Source of the DNA: Brevipalpus yothersi
Lineage: Eukaryota; Arthropoda; Arachnida; Trombidiformes; Tenuipalpidae
Length of the DNA: 64,000 nt
NCBI GenBank assembly: GCA_003956705.1
Contig: QZCP01000190.1
Coordinates: forward strand, 236,011-300,010
Reading direction: 5' to 3'
Below the pieces are notes generated by a model, which worked only from the letters and a program-made list of their open reading frames with translations, was not told where the DNA came from and ran no database searches. Position numbers and translations under genes: made by a program. Below, piece after piece: positions 12,600-24,103 of this stretch (positions are counted from its first letter, which is position 1; the number at the start of each line of letters is the position of its first letter).

Positions 12600-13563
12600 A
12601 TGGAGAGAGAGAGATACAGTGAGAGAGAGAACAAGAAAGAAGCAAAGAGAGTGAGAAAGAGAAAAAGAAAGAGAGAAGAGAGAGAAAGTGTGTGCACACC
12701 AAGACATTGATGTGTAATGTTTTTCTTCAGCATAATACATGAAGATATGTGATATATAAATGGACATACACATACTCACACTGATTAGTGATCAGAGAGA
12801 TGAACCATTCGCACTTGCGATTAGCACACACACATGCAGCAGCAGCAGTATACACACACACACGGTAAGGAGAGAGAGAAAGAGAGAGAAAAAGAGAGAG
12901 ACACACACAAGGAACAATAAAAAAAGAGACGAATAGAAGAGATATTACTATATATTCTATATACTATTCACTGCATATAGCAACTCAACTGCTCAAAGCT
13001 ATACACACACACAGCTATCTTCTCTCTTCTCTTCTTCACTTCAAAGCTGGGCAACAAAAGCAGGCACAAAGTTACAGCCTTTCACTGCACTGAACACACT
13101 CAACACACACACAGCTATCTTCTCTCACAAAGAAAAGAAGCACAGAGAAAGATGGCTGCCTTTGCTTCAGCCTCCCTCCTCATCAAACTTGCGCATGCGT
13201 ATTTTTTACTATACTTTTATGCTGACATCTGTTGATGATAAAACAGACTATTTTGATTTATATTTTTTTTTTCACGTTTTTGGCTTGTTCAAGCTTATTC
13301 CTAAGCAGCTTAAGTTGCTCTCTCTCTGTTTTTGTTTTGAAGAATGTGTGTATGTGTGTATCAAATGTGTTCAGTAAAAGTGTACAAGATTTGTATCAAC
13401 AACAACAACAATTAATAAATTGAGTATTGATCATCATTTGGATGATTAAGATTTTGGTAATTTGTTGATTGATCTGTGTACTTTTTATAGTTACACTTTC
13501 TATGCTCATCTCGGTGGTAGTGGTGATTTATAATTGTTGTATAGACCGAATTACTACTGACTG
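12409..13563. other. Divergent intergenic region, HMG-box / CNOT10-like
   Basis: Shared upstream region of two divergent genes. It is dominated by GA-rich (12569-12690, 12868-12900) and CA-rich simple sequence and contains two copies of a roughly 24-base CA-plus-GCTATCTTCTCTC segment 100 bases apart (see findings). No coding region is supported. Confidence 0.7.
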
Positions 13564-13572
13564 GTGTCCATC

Positions 13573-14694
13573 ATGTCCACTGTATCAAATAATAATAATG
13601 AAGCGGTGAGCAAGTTTCGCGCTGGCAAAAGAAATACCGCTGTTTTTTTGCTTAGCAAAAATATTAATCAATCAACACCACCGGAATCATTATACAATTA
13701 TGGTCTAATGAATCTGTTCACTGGTAATGTGAAGAATGCATTCAAAGTTTTTCGACGACTTATACAACATTTTAAGCACAATCCAAGATTGTGGCTTCGA
13801 CTTGCGGAATGTAAATTAGAACAACTTCGCAAAGAACGTCTCGATGAATTTGATTTGATGAGGTGTAAACACGATATACCATGGACGTATGTGGGTGAAG
13901 GTAGTAATCGTAAATTGGTATTATCTTCTGGAACGGATAAAAATGATCCCAACCGTAGTGAATTGATAATCGTTCGCGAGTGCCTTTTGAACAGTCTCAT
14001 GTTGCTCAAGTCAAGCGGTAAAGCTGATTTTAATCCTAGTAGCCATCCATCGGAAATCGAGCTAAAAAAATTAACACTATCAGTTTTACTCAATCTATCC
14101 TATGTTAATTTGTGTTTGTGTGAGTATTCCTCTGCACATCAATATGCATGTGAAGGATTAAATTTATCACCAGAAGGCACATATAAGGCACTACTTCACT
14201 TGTATGCCGGTGAGGCGCGAATTTGGCAAGACAACATTACAGATGCAATTGCTGATTTTTCCTCTCATACCCATCTCAAGATTGATCCAGCTCAATCTAC
14301 CAAGTCAAGTTCTGTAGCAACATCCATCAACAGCATTGGAAACAACGCTTTGGGCTCCGGTACTAAGATCAACAATAATAATAATAATAAAAACAACAAC
14401 AATAACAATAACAAAACCTTGGATAAAGATGAGGAGGAACGAAGAAACTCCACTGTAGCAAAAATCCTTCTCTGCTTTAATCTTGCGGTGGCTCATGCTT
14501 TGAAGAATGATTCTTCCAAGGCTCATGACACTGTACGTCTGATGAGTAGTCTACAATCACCTTCCTTCACCCCCACTTCACACCCGATGTTGCCCATCAA
14601 AGTCATAACGTTAGCAATTTATATTCAATTGGCTCAAGGAAATGTTGATGGTGCCATATCTATAATCAAACAACATTTGCCACAGTATCGATGA
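13573..14694 (+). CDS. CNOT10-like TPR protein (short, intronless)
   Basis: Related to CNOT10, a CCR4-NOT deadenylase subunit that pairs with CNOT11. The single exon gives about 373 residues from the ATG at 13573, or a few more if translation begins slightly upstream. Resemblance is to the C-terminal half of CNOT10: a segment matching its YNCGIQLLH repeat (here YNYGLMNLF), then NPRLWLRLAECKLE, then LLNLSYVNLCLCEYSSAHQYA, the helix pairs around HLYAGEARIW and FNLAVAHAL, and IYIQLAQGNVDGAISIIK. Human CNOT10 is about 740 residues, so roughly the first half is absent, and no exon encoding it is seen upstream. An Asn-rich run near residues 265-280 is encoded by an AAT/AAC repeat. It could be a diverged short orthologue, one half of a split gene, or a retrocopy that has stayed open; the intact long frame argues against a dead pseudogene. 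Confidence 0.8.
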   Translation: MSTVSNNNNEAVSKFRAGKRNTAVFLLSKNINQSTPPESLYNYGLMNLFTGNVKNAFKVFRRLIQHFKHNPRLWLRLAECKLEQLRKERLDEFDLMRCKHDIPWTYVGEGSNRKLVLSSGTDKNDPNRSELIIVRECLLNSLMLLKSSGKADFNPSSHPSEIELKKLTLSVLLNLSYVNLCLCEYSSAHQYACEGLNLSPEGTYKALLHLYAGEARIWQDNITDAIADFSSHTHLKIDPAQSTKSSSVATSINSIGNNALGSGTKINNNNNNKNNNNNNNKTLDKDEEERRNSTVAKILLCFNLAVAHALKNDSSKAHDTVRLMSSLQSPSFTPTSHPMLPIKVITLAIYIQLAQGNVDGAISIIKQHLPQYR

Positions 14695-15909
14695 TAATTA
14701 TTATTAAAAAACTTAAATGTCTATGATTTACATATCTCGTTCACTTTATTTTACCGCCTCAATTTTTCTTCATAACAGATGCTATTTGAAAGCCTCTAAA
14801 CTTTGTGGCTAGAAATCCTTCGAATTTTGCTTAACTATGAATCAATGTGCACAGAAGATGCTAAAATGCTAAAATTCTTTTCGAACTTCGGGAAGATCAT
14901 TTAGATCAATCAGCTCAGGAAAATATCTCAAGGCTAACTTTACAACGAATTTCTTCAAGTTCGTCAAATCAACTCTCGAAGATAGCTGTGTTCAGGAAAT
15001 AAAATCTTCTGATAAATTCGTAGTCTTGGATGCTCATCCGATCTAGTTTCCTTAAATTGAATTTTTTTTTGAATCTCAAGATGAAATAGATTCAAATTTG
15101 TAGGCCAATGATTAAGATTTTCTTTCGAATTTTCTTTCCACTCTTCTTAATAGTCTCAAAATTTGCTAATACTACAAGTTCATCAGATTCGGGCAGAATA
15201 GATCATGTATATACGCATCATATACATATGTATATATATTTGAGGAACAGTCAAAGTGATCGAGTCGAGAATGATCGAACTCTCTCATAACTTTCTGGTC
15301 AAAATATCATAGGTAGCATTTCGTTAATTTACACATTCAATTATTTCATGAGACAATATTGGCACACATGCACACCAATTTTCTCTCTCCCTCTCTCTGT
15401 CTTTCTCTCTCTTCATTTGATGAGAGAAAGGTATCCTCTGGTTATGTGATGAGATGTTCGCTCATGAAACAATTGACTCAACTTGTCATCTATCAACGGT
15501 AATGATAATCTCCTCGTGAATTGCATCATCAATTATTTACTCATCATTGATTAACATCAACTTTACAAGTTTATCATTATTTGCGTTTGTTCGCCATTTT
15601 GTGCTTCAAAAATTACCATTGATTTTTATTGATACACTCGCTGATGAAGATTATCAAAAATTATCATCTTATTCATCATCATCATCATTATCATATGTTT
15701 CAACGTTATACTCTCCCTCTTTCTGTGCTCAATATTCATCAACCTTTCTCGATAAGTATTTTCTTTTAAATTTTTCTCAAGTAGTCTTGACTTGATTCAA
15801 CTTTGTCGTCCGTAAAATTCGTCTGCATCAAATTTAACAATATCATCCTCTACCTGTGCTACATCAAAAATTGGAGGAGTGAAATCGTTCAAACACTCCA
15901 ATCAAAATC
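14695..15909. other. Intergenic region, CNOT10-like / NEK6/7
   Basis: No supported gene. It includes the 3' UTR of the CNOT10-like gene and the promoter and 5' UTR of the NEK gene. An open frame near 15547-15795 is Ser-rich, has no convincing start and resembles nothing I know. Confidence 0.65.
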
Positions 15910-16879
15910 ATGAACGGGCGTATGTTGTTGCATTCATTTTCTGATTGATTAATTCCACTCCTCTGCATCTCATTTTTCTGATTCAATTTCTCTATTCCTT
16001 TCGATCATAATAGAATACAGCATTATCGAGACCATAGGTCGGGGTCAATTCAGTGTAGTGATGAAAGGTCAATGTAAGCAAACTGGCCGCTTGGTTGCTC
16101 TGAAAAAAGTGGCCATATTCGAAATGATGGATGCAAAATCTCGAGTTGATTGTATCAAAGAAATCAATTTACTACAACATCTCGATCATCCCAACATCAT
16201 CAAATATCTGGGCTCATATGTTGATCGTAATGAGCTATATATTGTCCTTGAGCTTGCAGATGCTGGAGATCTTGCTCGAATGATAAAACATTTCAAGCGT
16301 GAGGCCAAATATATTCCGGAAAAAACAGTTTGGAACTATTTTGTTCAAATATGTTCGGCTCTAGATCATATGCACAGTAAGCGAGTGATGCATCGTGATA
16401 TTAAGCCGGCAAATGTTTTTATTACTTCTCAAGGAGTGATTAAGCTTGGAGACTTGGGATTGAGTCGCTTCTTCAGTGCTCGAACAAACGATGTCCACTC
16501 ACTGGTCGGCACTCCATACTATATGTCACCAGAGAGGATCAATGAGTCAGGTTACAATTTCAAATCAGATATATGGTCACTTGGCTGTCTTTTGTACGAA
16601 ATGGCTGCTCTACAATCACCGTTCTATGGTGAGAAACGTAATCTGATTTCGCTGTGTAAAAAAATTGAAAATTGTGATTATCCACCTTTGCCATCAAATC
16701 TCTACTCTAAAGATCTTCGATCACTAATATCTTCATGTCTCAATTCTGATCCATCGAAACGACCAGATATTCATGAGGTTCATAAGATTGCTCGAAACAA
16801 AACTACTGGCGGAAGTAAGCCTCTCAAAAAATTTTATAATCTTTTCTCGAAGCCATCCTCTCATCGACAGTCTTCGTAG
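15910..16879 (+). CDS. NEK6/NEK7-type mitotic serine/threonine kinase
   Basis: Short NIMA-related kinase consisting of little but the catalytic domain, like NEK6/7, which act in spindle assembly and cytokinesis downstream of NEK9. Two exons: a 10-nt first coding exon 15910-15919 (Met-Asn-Gly plus one base) and 16014-16879; they join in phase to 291 residues. Motifs in order: glycine loop IGRGQFSVV, VAIFEMMDAKSRVDCIKEI with the ALKK lysine, ELADAGDLARMIKHF, catalytic HRDIKPANV, GDLGLSRFFSA (DLG, as in NEK6/7), activation loop HSLVGTPYYMSPERI with the conserved serine, and FKSDIWSLGCLLYEMAALQS. Near-identity to human NEK7 through the core makes the family certain. The tiny first exon means a plain ATG search would start at residue 50, inside the kinase domain. 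Confidence 0.95.
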
Positions 16880-17539
16880 AGCAAAAATTTTCCATAATCA
16901 CTATCCATGTAGTGATATATATTTTTTCATAGAATTATTCTCTCAACTTTTCAAACGTTTTGTGCCATTCAAATAGATTTGAAAAATTCTCACACACATG
17001 CAGAATTACTTCCCTCACATTCCTATATTCTTTGAGCAATTCATTGATCTTGAAGATCTTTGGCAATGAAAATCAATTGTTCACGAAATAGCGAGACAGA
17101 CATCAATTCTAATCCTCAAGATGAAGATTGTTGAATGGTTGGTACCAGATGGCTTTTTGTTTTTGTTGTTTTAATAGACATAAGAATTGAATCATGCCTT
17201 CTCCCGTACTTTGTGAACACACATTTTTCTTTTATACTTGCGATAATATCTCTAATAATGCATGTGATCATACAATAAAGGTGTACTTTCAAGTTGATTA
17301 ACCACATTGAATATTGTGTGTTCAGCGTGGGTTGTTGATGTTTCAATTTAAAAAAGATCAGAAAATATACCTCATTGTCAGATTTCACCGATCAAGGAGG
17401 AGAACCTTCCATATCTGATACTCACAAGTTTTGAAGGGTTATTTATTCAACGAAAATTGAGGAAGACTAACTCATGTAGTGAAATCACTTCTTATCAATG
17501 TGAAAATTTCAGGTCTAAAAACCAAATCTCACTACATGA

Positions 17540-17543
<4 letters not shown>

Positions 17544-17599
<56 letters not shown>

Positions 17600-17838
17600 N
17601 NNNNNNNNNNNNNNNNNNNNNNNNNNNNNNNNNNNNNNNNNNNNNNNNNNNNNNNNNNNNNNNNNNNNNNNNNNNNNNNNNNNNNNNNNNNNNNNNNNNN
17701 NNNNNNNNNNNNNNNNNNNNNNNNNNNNNNNNNNNNNNNNNNNNNNNNNNNNNNNNNNNNNNNNNNNNNNNNNNNNNNNNNNNNNNNNNNNNNNNNNNNN
17801 NNNNNNNNNNNNNNNNNNNNNNNNNNNNNNNNNNNNNN

Positions 17839-17878
<40 letters not shown>
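17544..17878. repeat. (GA)n microsatellite interrupted by an assembly gap
   Basis: GA dinucleotides run from 17544 to 17599, then 239 N (17600-17838), then GA again to about 17878. The gap is flanked by the same repeat on both sides, so it is probably unresolved or mis-sized repeat rather than missing genes. Confidence 0.95.
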
Positions 17879-17881
<3 letters not shown>

Positions 17882-18584
17882 ATGGGTCTCAAAAAAGAGA
17901 ACTAAGGAGAAATTGGAAATCAAATTAAATTTACTTTATAAAATCAGTAAATCGAATTGAGATGAGGGGTACAAATTATGGGTTTTAGCTACAACCATTC
18001 ACTGAAAAGTGAATCGAATTAATCGAGTTAAAGAAAGACTAGACGTCCTCTGACATTTTTCAGTTGGAAAATCTCGAGCTTTTTCTCTTTCAACCAAGTC
18101 ATCAGATATTCGAGAACTGTCAGATTTTCTCCCTCTTTCTAACCATACGAATATCTGTAGAGACGGTTCTTTTGTCAAAAAATCAAGCATGTTTGAAAAC
18201 AATGAGGTATGCCGCACGTCACTCTGTTTAAGTTGTTCAAGTGTTTGAGTGGATTTTCCCTCTTCATTAATTGGGATCCATTTCGTTTGTAGGGGGAAAA
18301 TACAGTTAATGACATGTTAACACGAAAAAATACCGAAAGTTTACTTCTTCAAGCAGTCCATTTCTCATCGACTGGTCAAGAAAGAGAGAGGCTCACAAGC
18401 GACGGGATCGTTGCTCATGTTGGCTGGATAAAGGTATTTGATCAGCCCATTCCTCAGCATACTACCTCGTCGTGGCTTTGACTGTGATATTCCTTCTGCT
18501 TGACTAGCTATTCAACTATTCCATTTATGGGTCCATGATTGTCCCTGAGAGATTGGGAGGAGAGAGAGATAGAAAGAGAGAGAA

Positions 18585-18619
<35 letters not shown>

Positions 18620-18958
18620 GAGAGAAAAGGGCCACAAGCCTCATATACACACATTTTACTCGTTTCATAACTTGTAGCTGACAATCGACGGAAAAAGCTC
18701 GGCCTACCTGAGCGATTTCATGGTGAGCCGGCATCGAAACATCATCAACATAACTTAAATTTTCTTACAATCGCCCACCTTGCTCACGGAACACTTGAAA
18801 GAGAGAGAGAGAGAGAGAGAGACTCCAAAAATCCTCTACTACTGACTTGTTTCTTCGTTTTATTTACAGCTCTTTTAAGCATTCATGTATAAATATATAC
18901 TTCTTCAGCAAAAATCATTGATTGTAGGTATTAGCGAGAGAGTGAAAATTTACCACCA

Positions 18959-18968
18959 TTTTTGGCGC
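18959..18968 (+). promoter_or_regulatory. E2F-like sequence upstream of the charged-protein gene
   Basis: TTTTTGGCGC contains the E2F consensus TTTSSCGC and lies 167 bases before the start codon at 19135. This is a sequence match only; short matches arise by chance. Confidence 0.3.
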
Positions 18969-19134
18969 TAATTACTTTGGATTCTTGTGGTGGATTAATA
19001 TTCGTGTTGTTCACTTGCTTGGTGTTTTTAGCTTCAAATTCTTTGACTGTGTGTGAAGTTGTCCGTGTTTTCTTGATTTTTTTGTTTAGAAAATTTTCAT
19101 TGAACATTTATTTTTCACACTGAATTCTGATGAG

Positions 19135-22100
19135 ATGGAAAAATCAGGATATCATCACGAAACTTTTGAAGAACGCAACAAATCAGTTAAATCATACCAG
19201 CCAACCAAAAAGTACAGTGACTATTATGATAGGAATGCCAATAAAGTTAAAGTAAGTCAATTGAGTTCATTCAATGAATTCTTTCAATTAAACTAGTCGA
19301 GAAATCTTCGCGAAAGTATTCATAAATCAAATCTGTCAGATAGAATTTCCTCAGAATATCCTATTTGAACCATGGAATAATAAGATAACCCGATATTCTT
19401 AATCTATTTTATAGTACGATGTTCGAGAACGAGAAGATGAGATAATACCATACAACAAAGAAGGTGAGTAGATCTGTCAATGTTCTTATTATTCAAAACC
19501 ATCAGCCATTTCATTCAAGAAGGATGAAGGAACCGAACTAATCTACAACTCTGCGACATTTCAACTTGTAAAAAAAGAATTTTATCTTATGACCTTTGAA
19601 TAATTATGAATATTGACCGAGAATGCTAGTTTAGGATGAGAGATTATCGATCAACTTTTCAAGCTTTTCTTCTCGAATTTGTCATCCATCAGAACTATTT
19701 CCAAGTGATTAGGTACGACATTCTCTAACAAACGACAATTTTGCAATGTCATGAGACCTTTTTCAAAAATGAGCCCACTGTCATGTTTCATCAAGGCTGA
19801 AATGAATTTGTTCAGCAAAGAAAAGGCAATCGAGTAGCAATCTGGTGAATGTATGAATCATTTTTGGTGGCATACATGAGTTTTATTATGATGCTTCAAA
19901 AATTTTATCCAGCGAGTATAATTTTATCATGAATTATTGAGGTCAAATGAATCAGAGAGGATCATAGATGTATTACTTTCCATCCCTCACTCAAACAAAA
20001 CTGAACAGAATTCAATCCTTTCGTCGCCAGATCAACTCGATAAGAATTCGATTTTCCTTCATCGTCATCCCACTCATCACTTTTGACGGTTGTCTTGATT
20101 CAGTTCAAGGTACTTTCTACATCAAGCATAAACAAAATTGATGTACACACTCATGTACACTTCCGTTTCTAATTGAAAGAAACAAATGTGATGTTGGGAA
20201 CAAAAGTGCAGAAACAATAATGTTAATCAATCTCTGATCAATATCGTTCCTGTTGTCAACTCATTGACATTATTTCTACCCTACAGAGGAATGGGAAACC
20301 TCCAAGAAAGTGATCAATCACAAAACTCGCCAAATAGAAACTCGAATTCAGCGTCAAATTCTCATGGAAGATGGGAAAGTGATCGCTGATAGTGGCCCAC
20401 AAGTGATCACACGTACCAAGGAGGATCAAAAGACAGAAGAAAGTGAATCAAATCGAAAATTGAAAGGTGATCCAGATCGTCCACCCGGTGAAGGCTATGA
20501 AGCTTTGCCTGGAGAGCAAGTTTTCTCCGAAAAATTTGAAACACACAATACCACAAGAGAAGCTAAGCAAGAAAATATGCAATATCATGATGAGAGCATA
20601 AAAGAGCTGTCTGGCTATGATCTACATCGTAAGGCATTGACTGCTCCCAATGATTTGGTGAAAATTGATGAGAATGAGTTGACCACTGATAAGCCAAAAG
20701 GGAAACTCACCCATTTTTCAAGTAAATCGAAAAAGTTTCGTGATCATGAGCAGGTGAAAGAAACATCCAAGCGTCATCGTGATGGTACTATTGCCACCGA
20801 GACAGTCAGAACAAATCATCATGAAGAAATGGATGATGATGAGCTTCCTGAGGATGATGGTGAGATTCAAGCACTTCCAGAGGCTTCACGCACCAGAGAA
20901 GTTCATTTTCAACGAGATTATACACCAGATTCTTTGAGCTCCAAAGTTGGTAAGCTAGCTGTTGAAGATCGAGCTGACAGTAGATACAGCAGTGTGGACA
21001 GAGCTCACAGCTCAATGGATCGTCGATCACGAGAATTTGATCGAGATTCTCTGGATCGAAGTTCTCGAGAAAGATATGATCGCAGCAGATATTCTAGTGA
21101 TGAGAGTCGTCGACCGACTCCTCATCCATCTGCACACAGGTCAAGATATGATGAAGCCCATCGAAGAGTACACAGGCAGCGAGAACCACTTTTGGGTCGA
21201 ACTTCAGATGACGAATACCAGCATTCTTCGCTCAGTCGATCACGAGATCGTAAATCATTCAAAGAGGATGCATCTGTTCAAGCTTCCTTCTCAGACGTGA
21301 GTACCTCCAAGATTGTACTTATTTATCATTCGTGTGATTGATATTTAAATCGACTTTTTTGTTCCTTCTCGTAGAGCTCTAGCAGTGATGATGAAGTTGA
21401 AAGACGTCGATCTCAACGAGAGAAACTTGAACGATATCGTTCCGAGAAAGAGAGAACACGTGAGACAAAATCTGATCGACCTGCCAGAACTTTCTACTTT
21501 GGTCAAGGTGATGAGAGTTCAAAATCGTCCAGGCATCGAGAGAGAAGTTACGATGAGAAGCCAGTCATTGCTCAAACGTACTCTCTTCTTGAAGAAGAGC
21601 GAAAAAGGAGAGATCAATTGGACCGAATTGAGAAAAGTAATCGAAATTTGATCGAAGATTTGGATAGAGAATGTGGAGTGTTGAACAAAACAGATATCAA
21701 TGGGAATCCAGTGGGAGAGATGAAAGGTTCTTTCAAGCAAGAATACAAATCCAAAATCAATGATAAAGTAGTGAGTGACTCTACGCACAATGAAAGTTTC
21801 CAGCGATCATTCAAAACAAGACAAGAACGAGAAGAAGCCCAAAAATCATTTGATAGAATGATGCAAGATTCTTTCAATAAGCAATTGGGAGTAAGTAAAT
21901 TGAGCAAAATCATATTGTGATCAGATAATCTCATTTCTTTATCTGCATTTAGGAAGCAACAAGCGACTTGAGCCCAAGAAGAGATCATTCGAGGAGCTTC
22001 GAATCGCAATCCTACAAGTCTGACAAAAACTATGGACGAAAAGATCACGATGATTATCAATGGAAATCTTCATCTCGAGCTTCGAATAGATCGTATAGTC

Positions 22101-22345
22101 CTTCTCCGATTAGACATGGTAGTAGCTCAAGAGATCGTTCATCTCGAGTATCAGACTACCATGATGATTATTCGAGACAAAGGGTCTCTCCAGATAGTGG
22201 AACTTGGACCAAGTCGAAAGGAAGGAGAGCAACGGGAAAATCTGAACTTACCAAAGATACGTCCGACTGGCCGGAATTCAAGCCACTTTCAGCTCCACAT
22301 GAGATACTCAGAACTTCAGACTCTCATAGACGCGGATACTACTGA
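19135..22345 (+). CDS. Unrecognised long, highly charged, probably disordered protein
   Basis: Not recognised. Five exons, 19135-19251, 19415-19463, 20287-21296, 21375-21890 and 21953-22345, all have GT-AG borders and matching phases and give 694 residues. The N-terminal about 110 residues are the most structured-looking and contain INHKTRQIETRIQRQILM followed by EDGKVIADSGPQV, which reads like a conserved block. The rest is strongly charged and Ser/Arg-rich: many RSR, RYD and DRSS tripeptides around residues 280-370, ARTFYFGQG near residue 430, then a segment with likely coiled-coil character (SLLEEERKRRDQLDRIEKS), ending RRGYY. No membrane segment or signal peptide. The consistent splicing across five exons makes it a real gene. 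A nuclear or cytoskeletal role would be a guess. Confidence 0.85.
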
Positions 22346-22780
22346 TCAATATGGGAACAATGGAATATTGCTGGGAACTTGTGCCATTTTTTTCAGCCAA
22401 CACTCTAACTTTTCACAGCCATCTTGAGCTTCCATATTTTTTCGGATATTCAGAAAGAGATCATCAGGCCAATTACAGGGAAATTTTTTGTTCATTATTC
22501 TTTATCTTTATCCCATAAAAAACTTAATAAGGCTGAATCATTTGACTGGATTATTCGAATTCGAAAATTTAACATGAAAAAATATCAGTCTTTAGAACAA
22601 ATCTCTTGGAGGAGTTAACTTCCTTACAATCTGTCAACTGAAAGAAAAGTTATTTTTCAAATAACGCTGTGATAACAATGAATTATCTAGGAAATTCTTA
22701 TTTCATTCTTAGATTATTTGAGTTTGGAGCTTGTAATTTTGTACTTGAATCGCGATTCCTTGAAGCTAAGAGAAATTCTA
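22346..22780. other. Convergent intergenic region, charged-protein gene / GALT
   Basis: About 435 bases between two convergent stop codons, containing both 3' UTRs. No coding segment seen. Confidence 0.7.
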
Positions 22781-24103
22781 CTATTTCTTTTTATAGTGAA
22801 TACCAGAAAGCTTCCGTAGGATTTCAGCAGCCTGTTCAAAAAAGAATATTTTTGTGATCAAACGCTCTAAATCTGGCTATTTTGAGTAGATTTACCTGTT
22901 CAGCTGTTATGTCTCGTTGAGCTTGAGCCAACATTTCATAACCGACCATAAATTTTTTGACTGTCGCTGATCGAAGTAATGGTGGATAGTAGACAGCGTG
23001 AAGAGTCCAATACTCTGTATTCTTATTTTTATAATCACCAGTAGGTGCTCCTATTGATGAAATCAAATAAATCAGTATGAGAGGAGGCTAGTCTCACCGA
23101 AAAACTAGCAGATTGAAAGGACAACGATTGCTTACCTTGCCATCCCATTGAGTATGGGAACGAGACCTCGAAAAGATTATCATATCTTATAAGTAGCTGC
23201 TTCATAATATCTGCCAATGTTTTTCGCTGCTCATCATTGATATCTTCTATTCTCTGTACATGAGTTTTCGGCAAAATCATCGTTTCATAAGGCCAAACTG
23301 CCCAATATGGAACCATAACAACCCAATCATCATTCTGTAAAACAATTCGTTCTTTCTTTTCTAGTTCTTCCTTTAAGTAGTCCATGAGCATGGGACGCCC
23401 ATGTTTATCGTAATAAGCCTTTTGGTTGATGTCTTTTTTACGTGGCTCATTCGGTAAAAATGATGAGGCCCAAATTTGACAGTGGGGATGAGGGTTAGAG
23501 CATCCCATCACCTCTCCCTTATTCTCGAAAATTTGTACCCATGTATACTTTTCACCCAATGATTGATTTTCGGCTTGCCAGACTTTGATAACTTTACAAA
23601 TATCTTCAATTTCCATCAAAGGCAAAGTTATATTCGATTTAGGATGAAAACAAATGACTCTACACTTGCCGCGAGCAGATTTTGCTTTGAAAAATACCGA
23701 ACTGCTCTCAGGTGGCTCGGGAACATCTTCCAATAAAGCTGGGAAATCATTATCAAAAACAAAAGTGGACTCATATTTCGGATTTTGAATTCCATTTGCT
23801 CGAACAGCACCAGGACACAGAGGATTACGTTCATCATATTCAGGAACTTCTTGTTGAGCAGGCTTTTCTTGCTGACCACTCCACGGCCTTTTGGCTCGAT
23901 GAGGTGAAACCAAGACCCATTCATCTATCAATGGATTGTATCTAACATGCTGATGTTCTGTAAGATGTAGAAAACACATAATCACTGGTTAAATTATCAC
24001 TCAAATGGTAGTAAACCTTTTCATTCCAAGAGTAACATAAGCCGGCAAAATTTTGGCCAACACAAATCATAATAAACTTACCGGTATCACTAAATTTTTC
24101 CAT
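22781..24103 (-). CDS. Galt: Galactose-1-phosphate uridylyltransferase
   Basis: Leloir-pathway enzyme exchanging UMP between UDP-glucose and galactose-1-phosphate in the cytosol. Four exons: 24103-24082 (22 nt), 23957-23136, 23050-22896 and 22831-22781, phases consistent, 349 residues. Motifs: HVRYNPLIDEWVLVSPHRAK, NPLCPGAVRANG, FENKGEVMGCSNPHPHCQIW with the HPH triad at about residues 164-166 (His166 is the expected uridylylated nucleophile), FPYSMGWQGAPTG, RSATVKKFMVGYEMLAQAQRD, and the final AAEILRKLSGIHYKKK. It matches the animal GALT pattern throughout, including the single Cys in NPLCPG. The last exon of 16 residues was found by its match to the family C-terminus. It lies head-to-head with AGA. 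Confidence 0.95.

Larger units (their letters stand above)
16880..19134. other. Intergenic region with simple repeats and an assembly gap
   Basis: No supported gene. It contains the 3' flank of the NEK gene, the (GA)n tract with its N gap, further GA-rich stretches near 18555-18630 and 18798-18821, and the presumed promoter of the next gene including an E2F-like sequence at 18959-18968. Confidence 0.7.

Noticed and set aside
15547..15795. Ser-rich frame upstream of NEK6/7
   Set aside because: Lacks a proper ATG and derives much of its sequence from a TCA repeat.
17457..17928. Long Arg-Glu and Leu-Ser repeat frames across the N gap
   Set aside because: They are translations of the (GA)n microsatellite and unknown bases, not protein-coding genes.
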